From: Chlorobiota bacterium
GTDB taxonomy: Bacteria > Bacteroidota > Ignavibacteria > OLB7
Assembly: GCA_016710285.1 (NCBI GenBank)
Contig: JADJXR010000001.1
Coordinates: 2,482,501-2,546,500 of the forward strand
Direction: 5' to 3'
Length of the DNA: 64,000 nt
Every line of letters begins with the position of its first letter. Position 1 is the stretch's first letter. The notes under the pieces are model-generated. The model saw only the letters and a list, made by a program, of their open reading frames with translations, made no database searches and was not told the origin of the DNA. Position numbers and translations under genes: made by a program. This document shows, one piece after another, positions 16,937 through 26,163 of the stretch.

Positions 16937-19551
16937 ACTCAGACGAAACTCTAACGAATCTCCGCGCCGCTGTGGCCGCAGCAACCACACCCGCCGAGCG
17001 TGCCGGTGCGCTGAACCAGCTTGCCGAAGAATTAGCGCAGCAAAGCCAATATGCCGAGAGCCTTGTAGCTTCTCAGGAAGCCCATGCCGCAGCCAAAGAA
17101 GCAGGTGATGGTGCTGCGGAAGCAGAGGCGTTGCGGTTGCAAGGCTTCGTTCATCAGCGGAAGGGTGAGTACAGCACGGCGTTGCCATTGCTGGAGGAGT
17201 CGCTGAAGCTGTGGGAACATCTTGGAGATGGCTCCGGCACGGCTCGCACCCTCAACAACATCGGGAATGTGTACATGTACCTTTCGGAGTACCCGAAGGC
17301 GTTGGAGTGTTTCAGCCATGCTCTTGCTGTGCATGAAGAGCTTGGTGAACGTTCCGGTGTTGCCACTGTCACCGGGAACATCGGGAGTGTGTACGCAGAC
17401 CTTTCGGATTACGCGAAAGCATTGGAGTATTACAGCCGTGCTCTTGCCTTGCATGAAGAGCTTGGTGATCGCTCCGGTGTTGCCCGCGTTACCGGGAACA
17501 TCGGGAGTGTGTACGCAGACCTTTCGGATTACGCGAAAGCATTGGAGTATTGCTGTCGTGCACTTACCATGTATGAAGAGCTTGGTGAGCGCTCCGGTGT
17601 TGCCCGCGTTACCGGGAACATCGGGCTTGTGTACCAGAGGCTCTCGGATTACGCGAAAGCATTGGAGTATTGCTGTCGTGCACTTACCATGTATGAAGAG
17701 CTTGGTGAGCGTTCCGGTGTTGCCAGTGTCACTGGGAACATCGGGCTTGTGTACCAGAACCTTTCGGATTACGCGAAAGCATTGGAGTATTTCAGTCGTG
17801 CACTTACCATGCATGAAGAGCTTGGTAATCGTTCCGGTGTTGCCAGTGTCAACATGGGCATCGGGAATGTGTATACCCGCCTTTCGGAGTATCCAAAAGC
17901 ATTGGAGTATTTCAGTCGTGCACTTACCATGCATGAAGAGCTTGGTAATCGTTCCCTTGTTGCCACTGTCACCGTGAGCATCGGGGTTGTGTACGCTTCT
18001 CTCTCGGAGTACCCGAAAGCGTTGGAGTATTTCACCCGTGCTCTTGCCTTGAAGGAAGAGCTTGGCGATCGCTCCGGTGCTGCCCATGCTACCGGGAACA
18101 TCGGGGTTGTGTACGCTTCTCTCTCGGAGTACTCGAAAGCGTTGGAGCATTACAGCCGTGCGCTTGCCATGCATGAAGAGCTTGGTGATCGCTCCGGCGT
18201 TGCCGGCGTTACCGGGAACATTGGGAATGTGTACGCGCACCTTTCGGATTACTCGAAAGCGTTGGAGTATTACACCCGTGCGCTTGCCCTGTGTGAAGAG
18301 CTTGGCGATCGTTTGAGTGTTGCTAGTGTCACCATCAACATCGGGGCTGTGTATGCATCCCTTTCGGAATACTCGAAAGCGTTGGAGTTTTACATGCACG
18401 CGCTTGCCATGCATGAAGAGCTTGGTGACCGTTCCGGTGTGGCCACTGTCACCGGGAACATCGGGAGTGTGTACCAGAACCTCTCAGAGTACTCGAAGGC
18501 CTTGGAGTATCTCAGCCGTGCACTTGCCCTGCATGAAAAGCTTGGCGAGCGTGCTGGTACTGCTATTGTCACCGGAAGCATCGGCTCACTCTACGCCCAA
18601 AAAGCATTTGCCGAGTACAACCCCACCAAAGCGGAAGAACTTCTGTTGCAAGCAACCGCCATCAACGAAGAGCTTGGAATCAAGCAGAACCTCTATGGGA
18701 ACTATCAGTCTTTAGCCAATCTCTACGAACAAGAAGGCCGCTTTGAGGAAGCACTTACCCACTTCAAAAAATTCCAAGAACTCTACCAAGAAGTCCACAG
18801 TGAGGAAGCCAAGAAGAAAGCAATTCAAGTAGAGCAGCAACGGCAGATTGCGGAGATGGAGAAACGCACGGCTGCCGAACGTGCGCGTGCCAAAGCCACT
18901 GAGGAGCTTCTCCACAAAACTCTCCCGCCAAGCATTGCCGATCGGATGATCTCCGGCGAACGCCAAATCGCCGACCGCTTCGACTCCGCCAGCATCCTCT
19001 TCGCCGATGTCGTCGGCTTCACCCCAATGACGGCACGGATGCCAGCCAGTGCGGTGCTGGAGTTCATGAACTTCGTCTTCGCCCACTTCGATGCCATTGC
19101 GGCCAAGCACGGTTGCGAGCGAATCAAAACGATTGGCGATGGCTACATGGCGGCGTGCGGCGCGCCGATTGAGTGCGCGGACCACGCGGAGAGAATTGCC
19201 AGAATGGCAATGGAGATGCTGGAAGATGTGGCACTGCCAGCAAGCATCACCGAGCATCTACCGCCGGGGAATGAATTCGAGATACGAATCGGCCTGCACA
19301 GTGGAAGCATCACCGGCGGAGTCATCGGGACGGGGAAACTGGCGTACGACATCTACGGGGACACGGTAAACACCGCCAGCCGAATGGAGAGCCACGGGGA
19401 GGCAGGGAAGATTCACGTGAGCGAGGAGTTTGCCGAGGAGCTTCGGCGGAGAGGAGGCGAACTCCCGATCACGCTGGAAGAGCGTGGCGAACTGAACATC
19501 AAAGGGAAAGGAACTCTTCGGACCTATTTTCTCAATCAAGTAATTCCATGA
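16933..19551 (+). CDS. TPR-repeat class III adenylate cyclase, copy 2 of 4
   Basis: An 872-residue paralogue of the preceding gene, the longest of the set because it has eleven 40-residue TPR units (about residues 98-537) instead of eight. Neighbouring units are nearly identical at the DNA level (for example the two YCCRALTMYEEL units), pointing to recent 120-bp duplications. The linker and cyclase domain are almost the same as in copy 1, with metal ligands D692 and D736 and the adenine-specific K and D conserved. Start and stop each overlap the neighbouring frames by 4 bp (ATGA), so translation of the set is probably coupled. It differs from copy 1 mainly in repeat surface residues, which suggests a different binding partner feeding the same output; that is inference. 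Confidence 0.95.
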   Translation: MNSDETLTNLRAAVAAATTPAERAGALNQLAEELAQQSQYAESLVASQEAHAAAKEAGDGAAEAEALRLQGFVHQRKGEYSTALPLLEESLKLWEHLGDGSGTARTLNNIGNVYMYLSEYPKALECFSHALAVHEELGERSGVATVTGNIGSVYADLSDYAKALEYYSRALALHEELGDRSGVARVTGNIGSVYADLSDYAKALEYCCRALTMYEELGERSGVARVTGNIGLVYQRLSDYAKALEYCCRALTMYEELGERSGVASVTGNIGLVYQNLSDYAKALEYFSRALTMHEELGNRSGVASVNMGIGNVYTRLSEYPKALEYFSRALTMHEELGNRSLVATVTVSIGVVYASLSEYPKALEYFTRALALKEELGDRSGAAHATGNIGVVYASLSEYSKALEHYSRALAMHEELGDRSGVAGVTGNIGNVYAHLSDYSKALEYYTRALALCEELGDRLSVASVTINIGAVYASLSEYSKALEFYMHALAMHEELGDRSGVATVTGNIGSVYQNLSEYSKALEYLSRALALHEKLGERAGTAIVTGSIGSLYAQKAFAEYNPTKAEELLLQATAINEELGIKQNLYGNYQSLANLYEQEGRFEEALTHFKKFQELYQEVHSEEAKKKAIQVEQQRQIAEMEKRTAAERARAKATEELLHKTLPPSIADRMISGERQIADRFDSASILFADVVGFTPMTARMPASAVLEFMNFVFAHFDAIAAKHGCERIKTIGDGYMAACGAPIECADHAERIARMAMEMLEDVALPASITEHLPPGNEFEIRIGLHSGSITGGVIGTGKLAYDIYGDTVNTASRMESHGEAGKIHVSEEFAEELRRRGGELPITLEERGELNIKGKGTLRTYFLNQVIP

Positions 19552-21557
19552 ACTCAGACGAAACTCTAACGAATCTCCGCGCCGCCGTAGCCGCAGCAGC
19601 CACACCCGCCGAGCGTGCCGGTGCGTTGAACCAACTTGCCGAGGAGTTGGAGCGGCAAGGAGAATATGCCGAGAGCCTTGCTGCTGCCGAAGAAGCTCAA
19701 AGCCTTGCCAAAGAAGTGGGTGATGGAGCTGCCGAGGCAGAGGCGTTGCGGTTGCAAGGTATCATTCATGCTCAAAGAGAGGAGTACTCCACAGCATTAT
19801 TGCTGTTTGAGGAGGAATTGCAGTTGCATGAAGAGCTTGGGGGGCGTGCTAGCGTTGCCCGTGTCGTCAGTAACATCGGGAATGTGTACATGCGCCTCTC
19901 GGAGTACCCGAAGACCTTGGAATGTTTCAGTCGTGCGCTTCTCTTGTATGAAGAGCTTGGTGAGCGTTCCGGTGTTGCCCGTGTCATGGGGAACATCGGG
20001 ACTGTGTACCAGAACCTTTCGGAGTACCCAAAAGCGTTGGAGTATCTCAGCAATGCGCTTGCCATCTATGAAGAGCTTGGGGAACGTTCCGGTATTGCCC
20101 TTGTCACCGGGAACATCGGGAATGTGTACTTGCACCTTTCGGAGTACCCGAAGGCGTTGGAGTCTTACATGCACGCGCTTGCCATGCATGAAGAGCTTGG
20201 TGATCGTTCCGGTGTTGCCCGTGTCGTCAGTAACATCGGGAATGTGTACACCTACCTCTCGGAGTACCCGAAGGCGTTGGAGTATTACACCCGTGCACTT
20301 GCCTTGCATGAAGAGCTTGGTGAGCGTTCCGGTGTTGCCATTGTTACCGGAAACATCGGGACTGTGCTTTCGGATTACGCGAAAGCGTTGGAGTATCTCA
20401 GCCGTGCGCTTGCCCTACATGAAGAGCTTGGGAATCGTACCGGTGTTGCCCGTGCCACCGGGAGCATCGGGGCTGTGTACGCGGATCTTTCGGAGTACCC
20501 GAAAGCGTTGGAGTATTACACCCGTGCGCTTGCCTTGCATGAAGAGCTTGGTGATCGTACCGGTGTTGCCCGTGTCACCGGGAACATCGGCTTACTCTAC
20601 TCCCAACAAGCGTTCGCTGAGTACAACCCCACCAAGGCCGAAGAGCTTCTCCAGCAGGCAATCGCCCTCAACGAAGAACTGGGAACAAAGCAGAACCTCT
20701 ATGTAACCCACCAAGCATTAGCCGAACTCTACGAGCAAGAAGGCCGTTTCGAGGAAGCACTCACGTACTTCAAGAAATTCCACGAAGTGCAAGAGGAAGT
20801 CCAGAGTGAGGAAGCGAAGAAGAAGGCCATCCAAGTAGAGCAGCAACGGCAGATTGCTGAGATGGAGAAACGCACGGCTGCTGAGCGTGCTCGCGCCAAA
20901 GCTACCGAGGAGCTTCTCCATAAAACTCTTCCGCCGAGCATTGCTGATCGGATGATCTCCGGCGAACGCCAGATTGCCGACCGATTCGATTCCGCCAGCA
21001 TCCTCTTCGCCGATGTCGTCGGCTTTACCCCCATGACCGCGCAGATGCCAGCCAGCGCGGTGCTGGAGTTCATGAACTTCGTCTTCGCGCACTTCGATTC
21101 CATTGCTGCGAAGCATGGCTGCGAGCGAATCAAAACAATCGGCGATGGCTACATGGCGGCGTGCGGCGCACCGATTGAGTACGCGGACCACGCGGAGAGA
21201 ATTGCCAGGATGGCAATGGAGATGCTGGAAGATGTTGCGCTGCCAGCCAGCATCACGGAGCATCTACCACCAAACACAGAGTTCGAGATACGAATCGGCC
21301 TGCACACGGGAAGCATCACCGGCGGAGTAATCGGCACGGGCAAACTGGCCTACGACATCTACGGCGACGCAGTGAACACGGCCAGCCGAATGGAGAGCCA
21401 CGGGGAGGCTGGGAAGATTCACGTGAGCGAGGAGTTTGCGGAGGAGCTTCGGCGGAGCGGGGGCGAACTCTCGATCACGCTGGAAGAACGTGGCGAGCTA
21501 ACCATCAAAGGGAAAGGAACGCTTCGGACCTATTTTCTAAACCCATCAACGAAATGA
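19548..21557 (+). CDS. TPR-repeat class III adenylate cyclase, copy 3 of 4
   Basis: A 669-residue paralogue, the shortest, with six TPR units (about residues 98-331). One unit is shortened by three residues (GNIGTVLSDYAK lacks the usual Y plus two), a 9-bp in-frame deletion near 20361. The coiled-coil linker and cyclase closely match copies 1 and 2; metal ligands are D489 and D533, followed by YDIYGDAVNTASR with the adenine Asp, Asn and Arg. The C-terminus ends FLNPSTK instead of FLNQVIP. It is coupled by ATGA overlaps at both ends. The smaller superhelix would offer a shorter groove for a partner protein. Confidence 0.95.
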   Translation: MNSDETLTNLRAAVAAAATPAERAGALNQLAEELERQGEYAESLAAAEEAQSLAKEVGDGAAEAEALRLQGIIHAQREEYSTALLLFEEELQLHEELGGRASVARVVSNIGNVYMRLSEYPKTLECFSRALLLYEELGERSGVARVMGNIGTVYQNLSEYPKALEYLSNALAIYEELGERSGIALVTGNIGNVYLHLSEYPKALESYMHALAMHEELGDRSGVARVVSNIGNVYTYLSEYPKALEYYTRALALHEELGERSGVAIVTGNIGTVLSDYAKALEYLSRALALHEELGNRTGVARATGSIGAVYADLSEYPKALEYYTRALALHEELGDRTGVARVTGNIGLLYSQQAFAEYNPTKAEELLQQAIALNEELGTKQNLYVTHQALAELYEQEGRFEEALTYFKKFHEVQEEVQSEEAKKKAIQVEQQRQIAEMEKRTAAERARAKATEELLHKTLPPSIADRMISGERQIADRFDSASILFADVVGFTPMTAQMPASAVLEFMNFVFAHFDSIAAKHGCERIKTIGDGYMAACGAPIEYADHAERIARMAMEMLEDVALPASITEHLPPNTEFEIRIGLHTGSITGGVIGTGKLAYDIYGDAVNTASRMESHGEAGKIHVSEEFAEELRRSGGELSITLEERGELTIKGKGTLRTYFLNPSTK

Positions 21558-23797
21558 ATCCAGAAACAACCCTGACAGACCTTCGTGCCGCCGTGGCCGC
21601 AGCAGCCACCCCCGCCGAGCGCGCCGGTGCGCTGAACCAGCTTGCCAGGGAGTTGGAGCGGCAAGGAGAATATGCTGAAAGCCTTGCTGTTGCGGAGGAA
21701 GCCGAGGCCGCAGCCAAGCAAGCGGGGGATGTTGCTGCCGAGGCGGATGCGTTGCGCTTGCAAGGGGTGGCGTGTTTGCAGAAGGGTGAGCACAGCACGG
21801 CGTTGCCATTGCTGGAGGAGTTGTTGCAGCTGTATGAAGAGCTTGGTAATCGTTCTGGTGTTGCCAGTGCCACTGGGAACATCGGAAATGTGTACGCGAT
21901 CCTTTCGGAGTACTCGAAAGCGTTGGAGTACTACAGCCGCGCCATTGCCTTGCATGAAGAACTTGGTAATCGTTCCGGTGTGGCCAGTGCCACCAACGGC
22001 ATCGGGAATGTGTACGTGAACCTTTCGGATTACCCGAAAGCGTTGGAGTATTACAACAGTTCGCTTGCCATGCGTGAAGAGCTTGGCGAACGTTCTGGTG
22101 TTGCCCTTGTCACTGGGAACATCGGGCTTGTGTACTTGAACCTTTCGGATTACCCGAAAGCGTTGGAGCATCACTTCCGTGCTCTTGCCGTGCATGAAGA
22201 GCTTGGCGAGCGTTCCGGTGTTGCCAGTGCCACCAACAACATCGGGAATGTGTACGTGAACCTTTCGGATTACCCGAAGGCGTTGGAGTATCACTTCCGT
22301 GCTCTTGCCCTGTATGAAGAGCTTGGTAATCGTTCTGGTGTTGCCAGTGCCACCAACAACATCGGGAATGTGTACCGGAACCTCTCGGATTACCCGAAAG
22401 CGTTGGAGTATTACAGCCGTTCGCTTGCCCTGGATGAAGAGCTTGGCGAGCGTTCTGGTGTTGCCCTTGTCACTGGGAACATCGGGAATGTGTACTTGAA
22501 CCTTTCGGAATACCCGAAAGCGTTGGAGTATTACAGCCGTGCGATTGCCCTGTGTGAAGAGCTTGGTAATCGTTCCGGTGTTGCCAGTGCCACCATCGGC
22601 ATCGGGCTTGTGTACTTGAACCTTTCGGAATACCCGAAAGCGTTGGAGTATTACAGCCGTGCTCTTGCCATGCGTGAAGAGCTTGGTGAGCGTTCCGGTG
22701 TTGCCCTCGTTACTGGGAACATCGGGCTTGTGTACTTGAACCTTTCGGAATACCCGAAAGCGTTGGAGTATTACAGCCGTGCTCTTGCCATGCGTGAAGA
22801 GCTTGGTGATCGTTCTGGTGTTGCCAGTATCACTGGGAACATTGGCTCACTCTATGCCCAAAAAGACTTCGCCGAGTACAACCCCACCAAAGCCGAGGAA
22901 CTTCTCCAGCAAGCAATTGCTCTCAATGAAGGGCTAGGAACTAAAGATCAACTCTACTCAGCCTACGAATCCTTAGCCGAACTCTACGAACAAGAAGGCC
23001 GCTTCGAAGAAGCACTCACCCACTTCAAAAGATTCCAAGAGATATACCAGGAAGTCCAAAGTGAGGAAGCGAAGAAGAAAGCCATCCAAGTAGAGCAACA
23101 ACGGCAGATTGCCGAGATGGAGAAACGCACCGCCGCCGAGCGTGCCGATGCCGAAGCCACCAAGCGGGTCCTTCACAACATCCTTCCACCAACCATTGCC
23201 CAGCGTGTTGTTCGCGGCGAGGAACATATCGCTGAATCATTCGAGTCGGTGACGGTGTTGTTTGCCGACATTGTTGGGTTCACGGTGCTTTCGCAACGGA
23301 TCACGCCACAGGAGTTGGTGACGGGGTTGGACGTGCTGTTCAGCCAGTTCGATGAGTTGGCGGAGAAGTACGGGTTGGAGAAGATCAAGACGATTGGGGA
23401 CGCGTACATGGCGGTGTCGGGATTGCCAGAGAGCCGCGAGGACCACGCAGAATCGGCGGCGCGAATGGCAATAGAGTTGGTGGAAGTGGTAGCAGGGTTC
23501 GATGGGCTTGGGGATGGGATTCAACTCCAAGTACGGATTGGCTTGCACAGTGGCGAGGTAGTGGCGGGAATCATCGGAAAGAAGAAGTTCGCGTACGACC
23601 TGTGGGGCGACGCAGTAAACACCGCCAGCCGAATGGAGAGCCACGGGGAAGCTGGGAAGATTCACGTGAGCGAGGAGTTTGCCGAGGAGCTTCGGCGGCG
23701 CGGAGCCGATGCTTCCTCGATGATCCTGACCGAGCGCGGGGTGATGGAGGTGAAAGGGAAGGGGACGATGCGCACCTATTTTCTTGAAGCTCAATAG
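21554..23797 (+). CDS. TPR-repeat class III adenylate cyclase with a divergent catalytic domain, copy 4 of 4
   Basis: A 747-residue protein with the same N-terminal region and eight TPR units (about 98-417), but a different cyclase subtype. From about residue 530 the sequence diverges (RVLHNILPPTIAQRVVRGEE; TVLFADIVGFT), with metal ligands D572 and D616 and motifs KIKTIGDAYM and YDLWGDAVNTASR. All catalytic and adenine-selecting residues are present. After that Arg the last stretch becomes nearly identical to copies 2 and 3 again, also at the DNA level, so the gene is a mosaic. Several repeats start with asparagine variants (GNRSGVASATNNIGN). It ends the array, and its stop overlaps the convergent recQ stop by 7 bp, leaving no room for a terminator. 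Confidence 0.95.
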   Translation: MNPETTLTDLRAAVAAAATPAERAGALNQLARELERQGEYAESLAVAEEAEAAAKQAGDVAAEADALRLQGVACLQKGEHSTALPLLEELLQLYEELGNRSGVASATGNIGNVYAILSEYSKALEYYSRAIALHEELGNRSGVASATNGIGNVYVNLSDYPKALEYYNSSLAMREELGERSGVALVTGNIGLVYLNLSDYPKALEHHFRALAVHEELGERSGVASATNNIGNVYVNLSDYPKALEYHFRALALYEELGNRSGVASATNNIGNVYRNLSDYPKALEYYSRSLALDEELGERSGVALVTGNIGNVYLNLSEYPKALEYYSRAIALCEELGNRSGVASATIGIGLVYLNLSEYPKALEYYSRALAMREELGERSGVALVTGNIGLVYLNLSEYPKALEYYSRALAMREELGDRSGVASITGNIGSLYAQKDFAEYNPTKAEELLQQAIALNEGLGTKDQLYSAYESLAELYEQEGRFEEALTHFKRFQEIYQEVQSEEAKKKAIQVEQQRQIAEMEKRTAAERADAEATKRVLHNILPPTIAQRVVRGEEHIAESFESVTVLFADIVGFTVLSQRITPQELVTGLDVLFSQFDELAEKYGLEKIKTIGDAYMAVSGLPESREDHAESAARMAIELVEVVAGFDGLGDGIQLQVRIGLHSGEVVAGIIGKKKFAYDLWGDAVNTASRMESHGEAGKIHVSEEFAEELRRRGADASSMILTERGVMEVKGKGTMRTYFLEAQ

Positions 23798-26022
23798 AGC
23801 TTGCCCGCGGCCTCCGTTGCTGGCGTTGATTTCTGGCGGTACTCGTCGGCGCGGACCAGGCGAAGCTCGTCCCACGTGGCAAAGTCAGCCGGAAGTTCGT
23901 CCATCACCGGGCGGAGCGCGGAAAGCCCGTTGCGGCGGAACGCAGCACGTATCGGCGCGATCTTCTCCGGCGCAATCATTCCGGTGATGTCGTCAATCTC
24001 CCCATTCGACACCAGCGACTCCAGATGCCCCAGCACGGTGGATTTGGCAAGTTGGCGCGCGGCGGCAAGGTCCCACAGGCTCATCCCCGGGCGGTAGGCG
24101 TGAAGCGTTGCAAGAACCGCGTCGGAAATTTCCGGCGGCACAAAATCGGGTATCTCATACTCCACTTTCTGGACGCTTGGCTGCTGGTCCAAAAACTCGG
24201 CAATTGCCTGCAAGAACGCTGCGCCGTACCGCTTCGTTTTCATCTCGCCAACGCCCGACACCATCCGCATCTCCTCCAGGGTTCGCGGCAGCCGCGTGGC
24301 CATTGCAATCAACGTGTTGTCGCCAAAGACGATGTAGGCCGGGACCCGCTCCTTGTCGGCAATCCGCTTGCGAAGCTCGCGCAGGCGTTGGAACAACTCA
24401 ACGTTGTGGTCCGGCACGTTCTCCATTCTCCGGTTCGTGCTCCGTTCCCGCTCCTGCCGTTGCGTCGGTTCCTCGCGGCGGCGTTGCACCGTTATCGTCT
24501 GCCGTTCCCGAATCGCTTGGCGGCCACGCTCGGTCATCTGCAGCGCGTTGAATGCCTCGGCATCTTGGCGAAGGTATCCGTCCGCCACCAGCTTCCTGGC
24601 AATCCACATCCATTCCGATTTGGAGGTCCCGGCACCGATCCCATACGTGGGAAGAAGGTTGTGGCGATAGTTCAAAATCTTTGCCCCGTTGGACCCGCGC
24701 AACACCTCCACAACGTAGGCCGCGCCGAACCGTTCCTGCAAGCGGATCACGCACGACATCAGCATCTGCGCTTGGCGCGTGATGTCCACCGTTTCCATTT
24801 CGGCGGGGTTGGTGCAGTTGTCGCAGTTGCCGCAGTTGGTGGCGGTGTAGTCGTCGGAGAAGTGGTGGAGCAGCATTGCGCGGCGGCATTGCGTGGTTTC
24901 GGCATAGGCCACCATCTGGTCCAGCTGCTGGATTGCCATGGCGCGGTCGTTCGGGTCCGGTTTCTCCTCAATAAATCGCATCTGCTTTGCCCGGTCCCCT
25001 TGCCCGTAAAACAGCACGCATTCCGACGGCAGCCCGTCGCGCCCGGCACGCCCCGTTTCTTGGTAGTAGCCCATGATGTTTTTTGGGAGGTCGTAGTGGA
25101 TGATGTAGCGGACGTTTGATTTATCAATCCCCATCCCAAAAGCAATCGTTGCGCAGATGATTTCAACATCGTCACGGTCAAAGGCCTCCTGGTTGCGGGT
25201 GCGGGTTTCGCGGTCCAGTCCGGCGTGGTAGGGAAGCGCGCGGTAGCCCCGCTGGCGCAAGTGGTCGGTCAGCTTCTCGGTGCGGTCGCGGCTGCCGCAG
25301 TAGATGATCCCCGATTCCCCCCGATGCCGTTCAACAATCTGGAATAACGCCCCAAGCGTGGTGGTTTTGTTCAGCACGGCGTAGCTAAGATTTGGGCGAT
25401 TGAACCCGGCACGGTGCAGCTTCGGGTCCCGAAGCTGAAGTTGCTCGATGATGTCCTGCTGAACGCGCTGGTTGGCGGTGGCCGTCAGCGCAACAATCGG
25501 GACGGTGGGGAACTTCTGGCGAAGCAGCGTCAGCCGCCGATATTCCACCCGGAAATCGTGGCCCCACTCGCTGATGCAATGCGCCTCATCAATCGCCACC
25601 AGCGCGACGTTCGCACGGTTCAGCAGGCTAAGAAAATCGGGGAGCACAAGCCGTTCCGGCGCAACGTACAGCAGCTTCACCCTGCCGGAAAGCACGTCAT
25701 CTTTGCGGCGGTTGGCCTCGGCAACGTCCAGCGTGCTGTTGATAAACGTTGCCGGAACGCCGGCGGTAGTAAGCCCATCAACCTGGTCCTTCATCAACGC
25801 AATCAGCGGGCTAACCACCACGGTGACGCCCGGCAGCAGCAATGCCGGAATCTGGTAGCAGAGCGATTTCCCCCCGCCGGTCGGCATCAGCACAAACGTG
25901 TCGTTGCCGCCAAGAATGTCCCCGATAATCTCATGCTGCAACGGGCGGAACTGCTGGTAGCCAAAATAGCGGCGGAGCGCCTGGTGCATTGCTGCGGTGG
26001 TGGTGTCGTCGGTTGCTGTCAT
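23791..26022 (-). CDS. recQ: ATP-dependent DNA helicase RecQ
   Basis: A 743-residue 3'-5' helicase for recombination and fork repair. The helicase core has RYFGYQQFRPLQ (Q/zero motif), the Walker A segment MPTGGGKSLCYQ, the DEAH box AIDEAHCISEWGHDFR, LTATA, and the C-lobe IICATIAFGMGIDKSNVR and YYQETGRAGRDGLPS. A RecQ zinc site follows (four Cys ending CGNCDNC), then an RQC winged-helix region, an HRDC-like domain (about 530-610) and a further helix-turn-helix-like tail (SLWDLAAARQLAKSTVLGHLE). The tail makes it longer than E. coli RecQ (609 residues), as in many Bacteroidota and Bacillus homologues. It converges on the cyclase array with a 7-bp overlap. Confidence 0.97.
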   Translation of the reverse strand: MTATDDTTTAAMHQALRRYFGYQQFRPLQHEIIGDILGGNDTFVLMPTGGGKSLCYQIPALLLPGVTVVVSPLIALMKDQVDGLTTAGVPATFINSTLDVAEANRRKDDVLSGRVKLLYVAPERLVLPDFLSLLNRANVALVAIDEAHCISEWGHDFRVEYRRLTLLRQKFPTVPIVALTATANQRVQQDIIEQLQLRDPKLHRAGFNRPNLSYAVLNKTTTLGALFQIVERHRGESGIIYCGSRDRTEKLTDHLRQRGYRALPYHAGLDRETRTRNQEAFDRDDVEIICATIAFGMGIDKSNVRYIIHYDLPKNIMGYYQETGRAGRDGLPSECVLFYGQGDRAKQMRFIEEKPDPNDRAMAIQQLDQMVAYAETTQCRRAMLLHHFSDDYTATNCGNCDNCTNPAEMETVDITRQAQMLMSCVIRLQERFGAAYVVEVLRGSNGAKILNYRHNLLPTYGIGAGTSKSEWMWIARKLVADGYLRQDAEAFNALQMTERGRQAIRERQTITVQRRREEPTQRQERERSTNRRMENVPDHNVELFQRLRELRKRIADKERVPAYIVFGDNTLIAMATRLPRTLEEMRMVSGVGEMKTKRYGAAFLQAIAEFLDQQPSVQKVEYEIPDFVPPEISDAVLATLHAYRPGMSLWDLAAARQLAKSTVLGHLESLVSNGEIDDITGMIAPEKIAPIRAAFRRNGLSALRPVMDELPADFATWDELRLVRADEYRQKSTPATEAAGKLY

Positions 26023-26163
26023 GGCTTCTGGTTGTTGATTGCTGGATGATGGATTGCATGAAATGCTGGCAACAATCTACCGGCTGCTGTCACGGGAATT
26101 TGCTCAGAAAGTCGCTGCGGGTTTGCTGCGGGAAGCTGCGCCGTTCGTGCTTCCTGCCGCTGG

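Larger units (their letters stand above)
14962..22805 (+). repeat. 120-bp TPR-coding repeat families inside the four cyclase genes
   Basis: Direct repeats of exactly 120 bp encode 40-residue TPR units. There are eight at 14962-15921, eleven at 17224-18543, six (one 9 bp short) at 19839-20549, and eight at 21845-22804. Core DNA such as gcttgccttgcatgaagagc and ggtgttgccagtg recurs in most units. This drives long spurious antisense reading frames and creates scope for recombination between genes. Confidence 0.92.

Noticed and set aside
17032..18414. Long reading frame (460 codons) on the minus strand inside the second cyclase gene, with similar ones in the other copies
   Set aside because: It mirrors the 120-bp repeats of the sense gene: any stop-free antisense unit is multiplied with each repeat. 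The translation is repetitive with no independent family character.
14962..22805. Regular 120-bp direct repeats considered as a CRISPR or minisatellite array
   Set aside because: Repeats are in frame, encode TPR units, have no unique spacers, and lie inside intact coding sequences.
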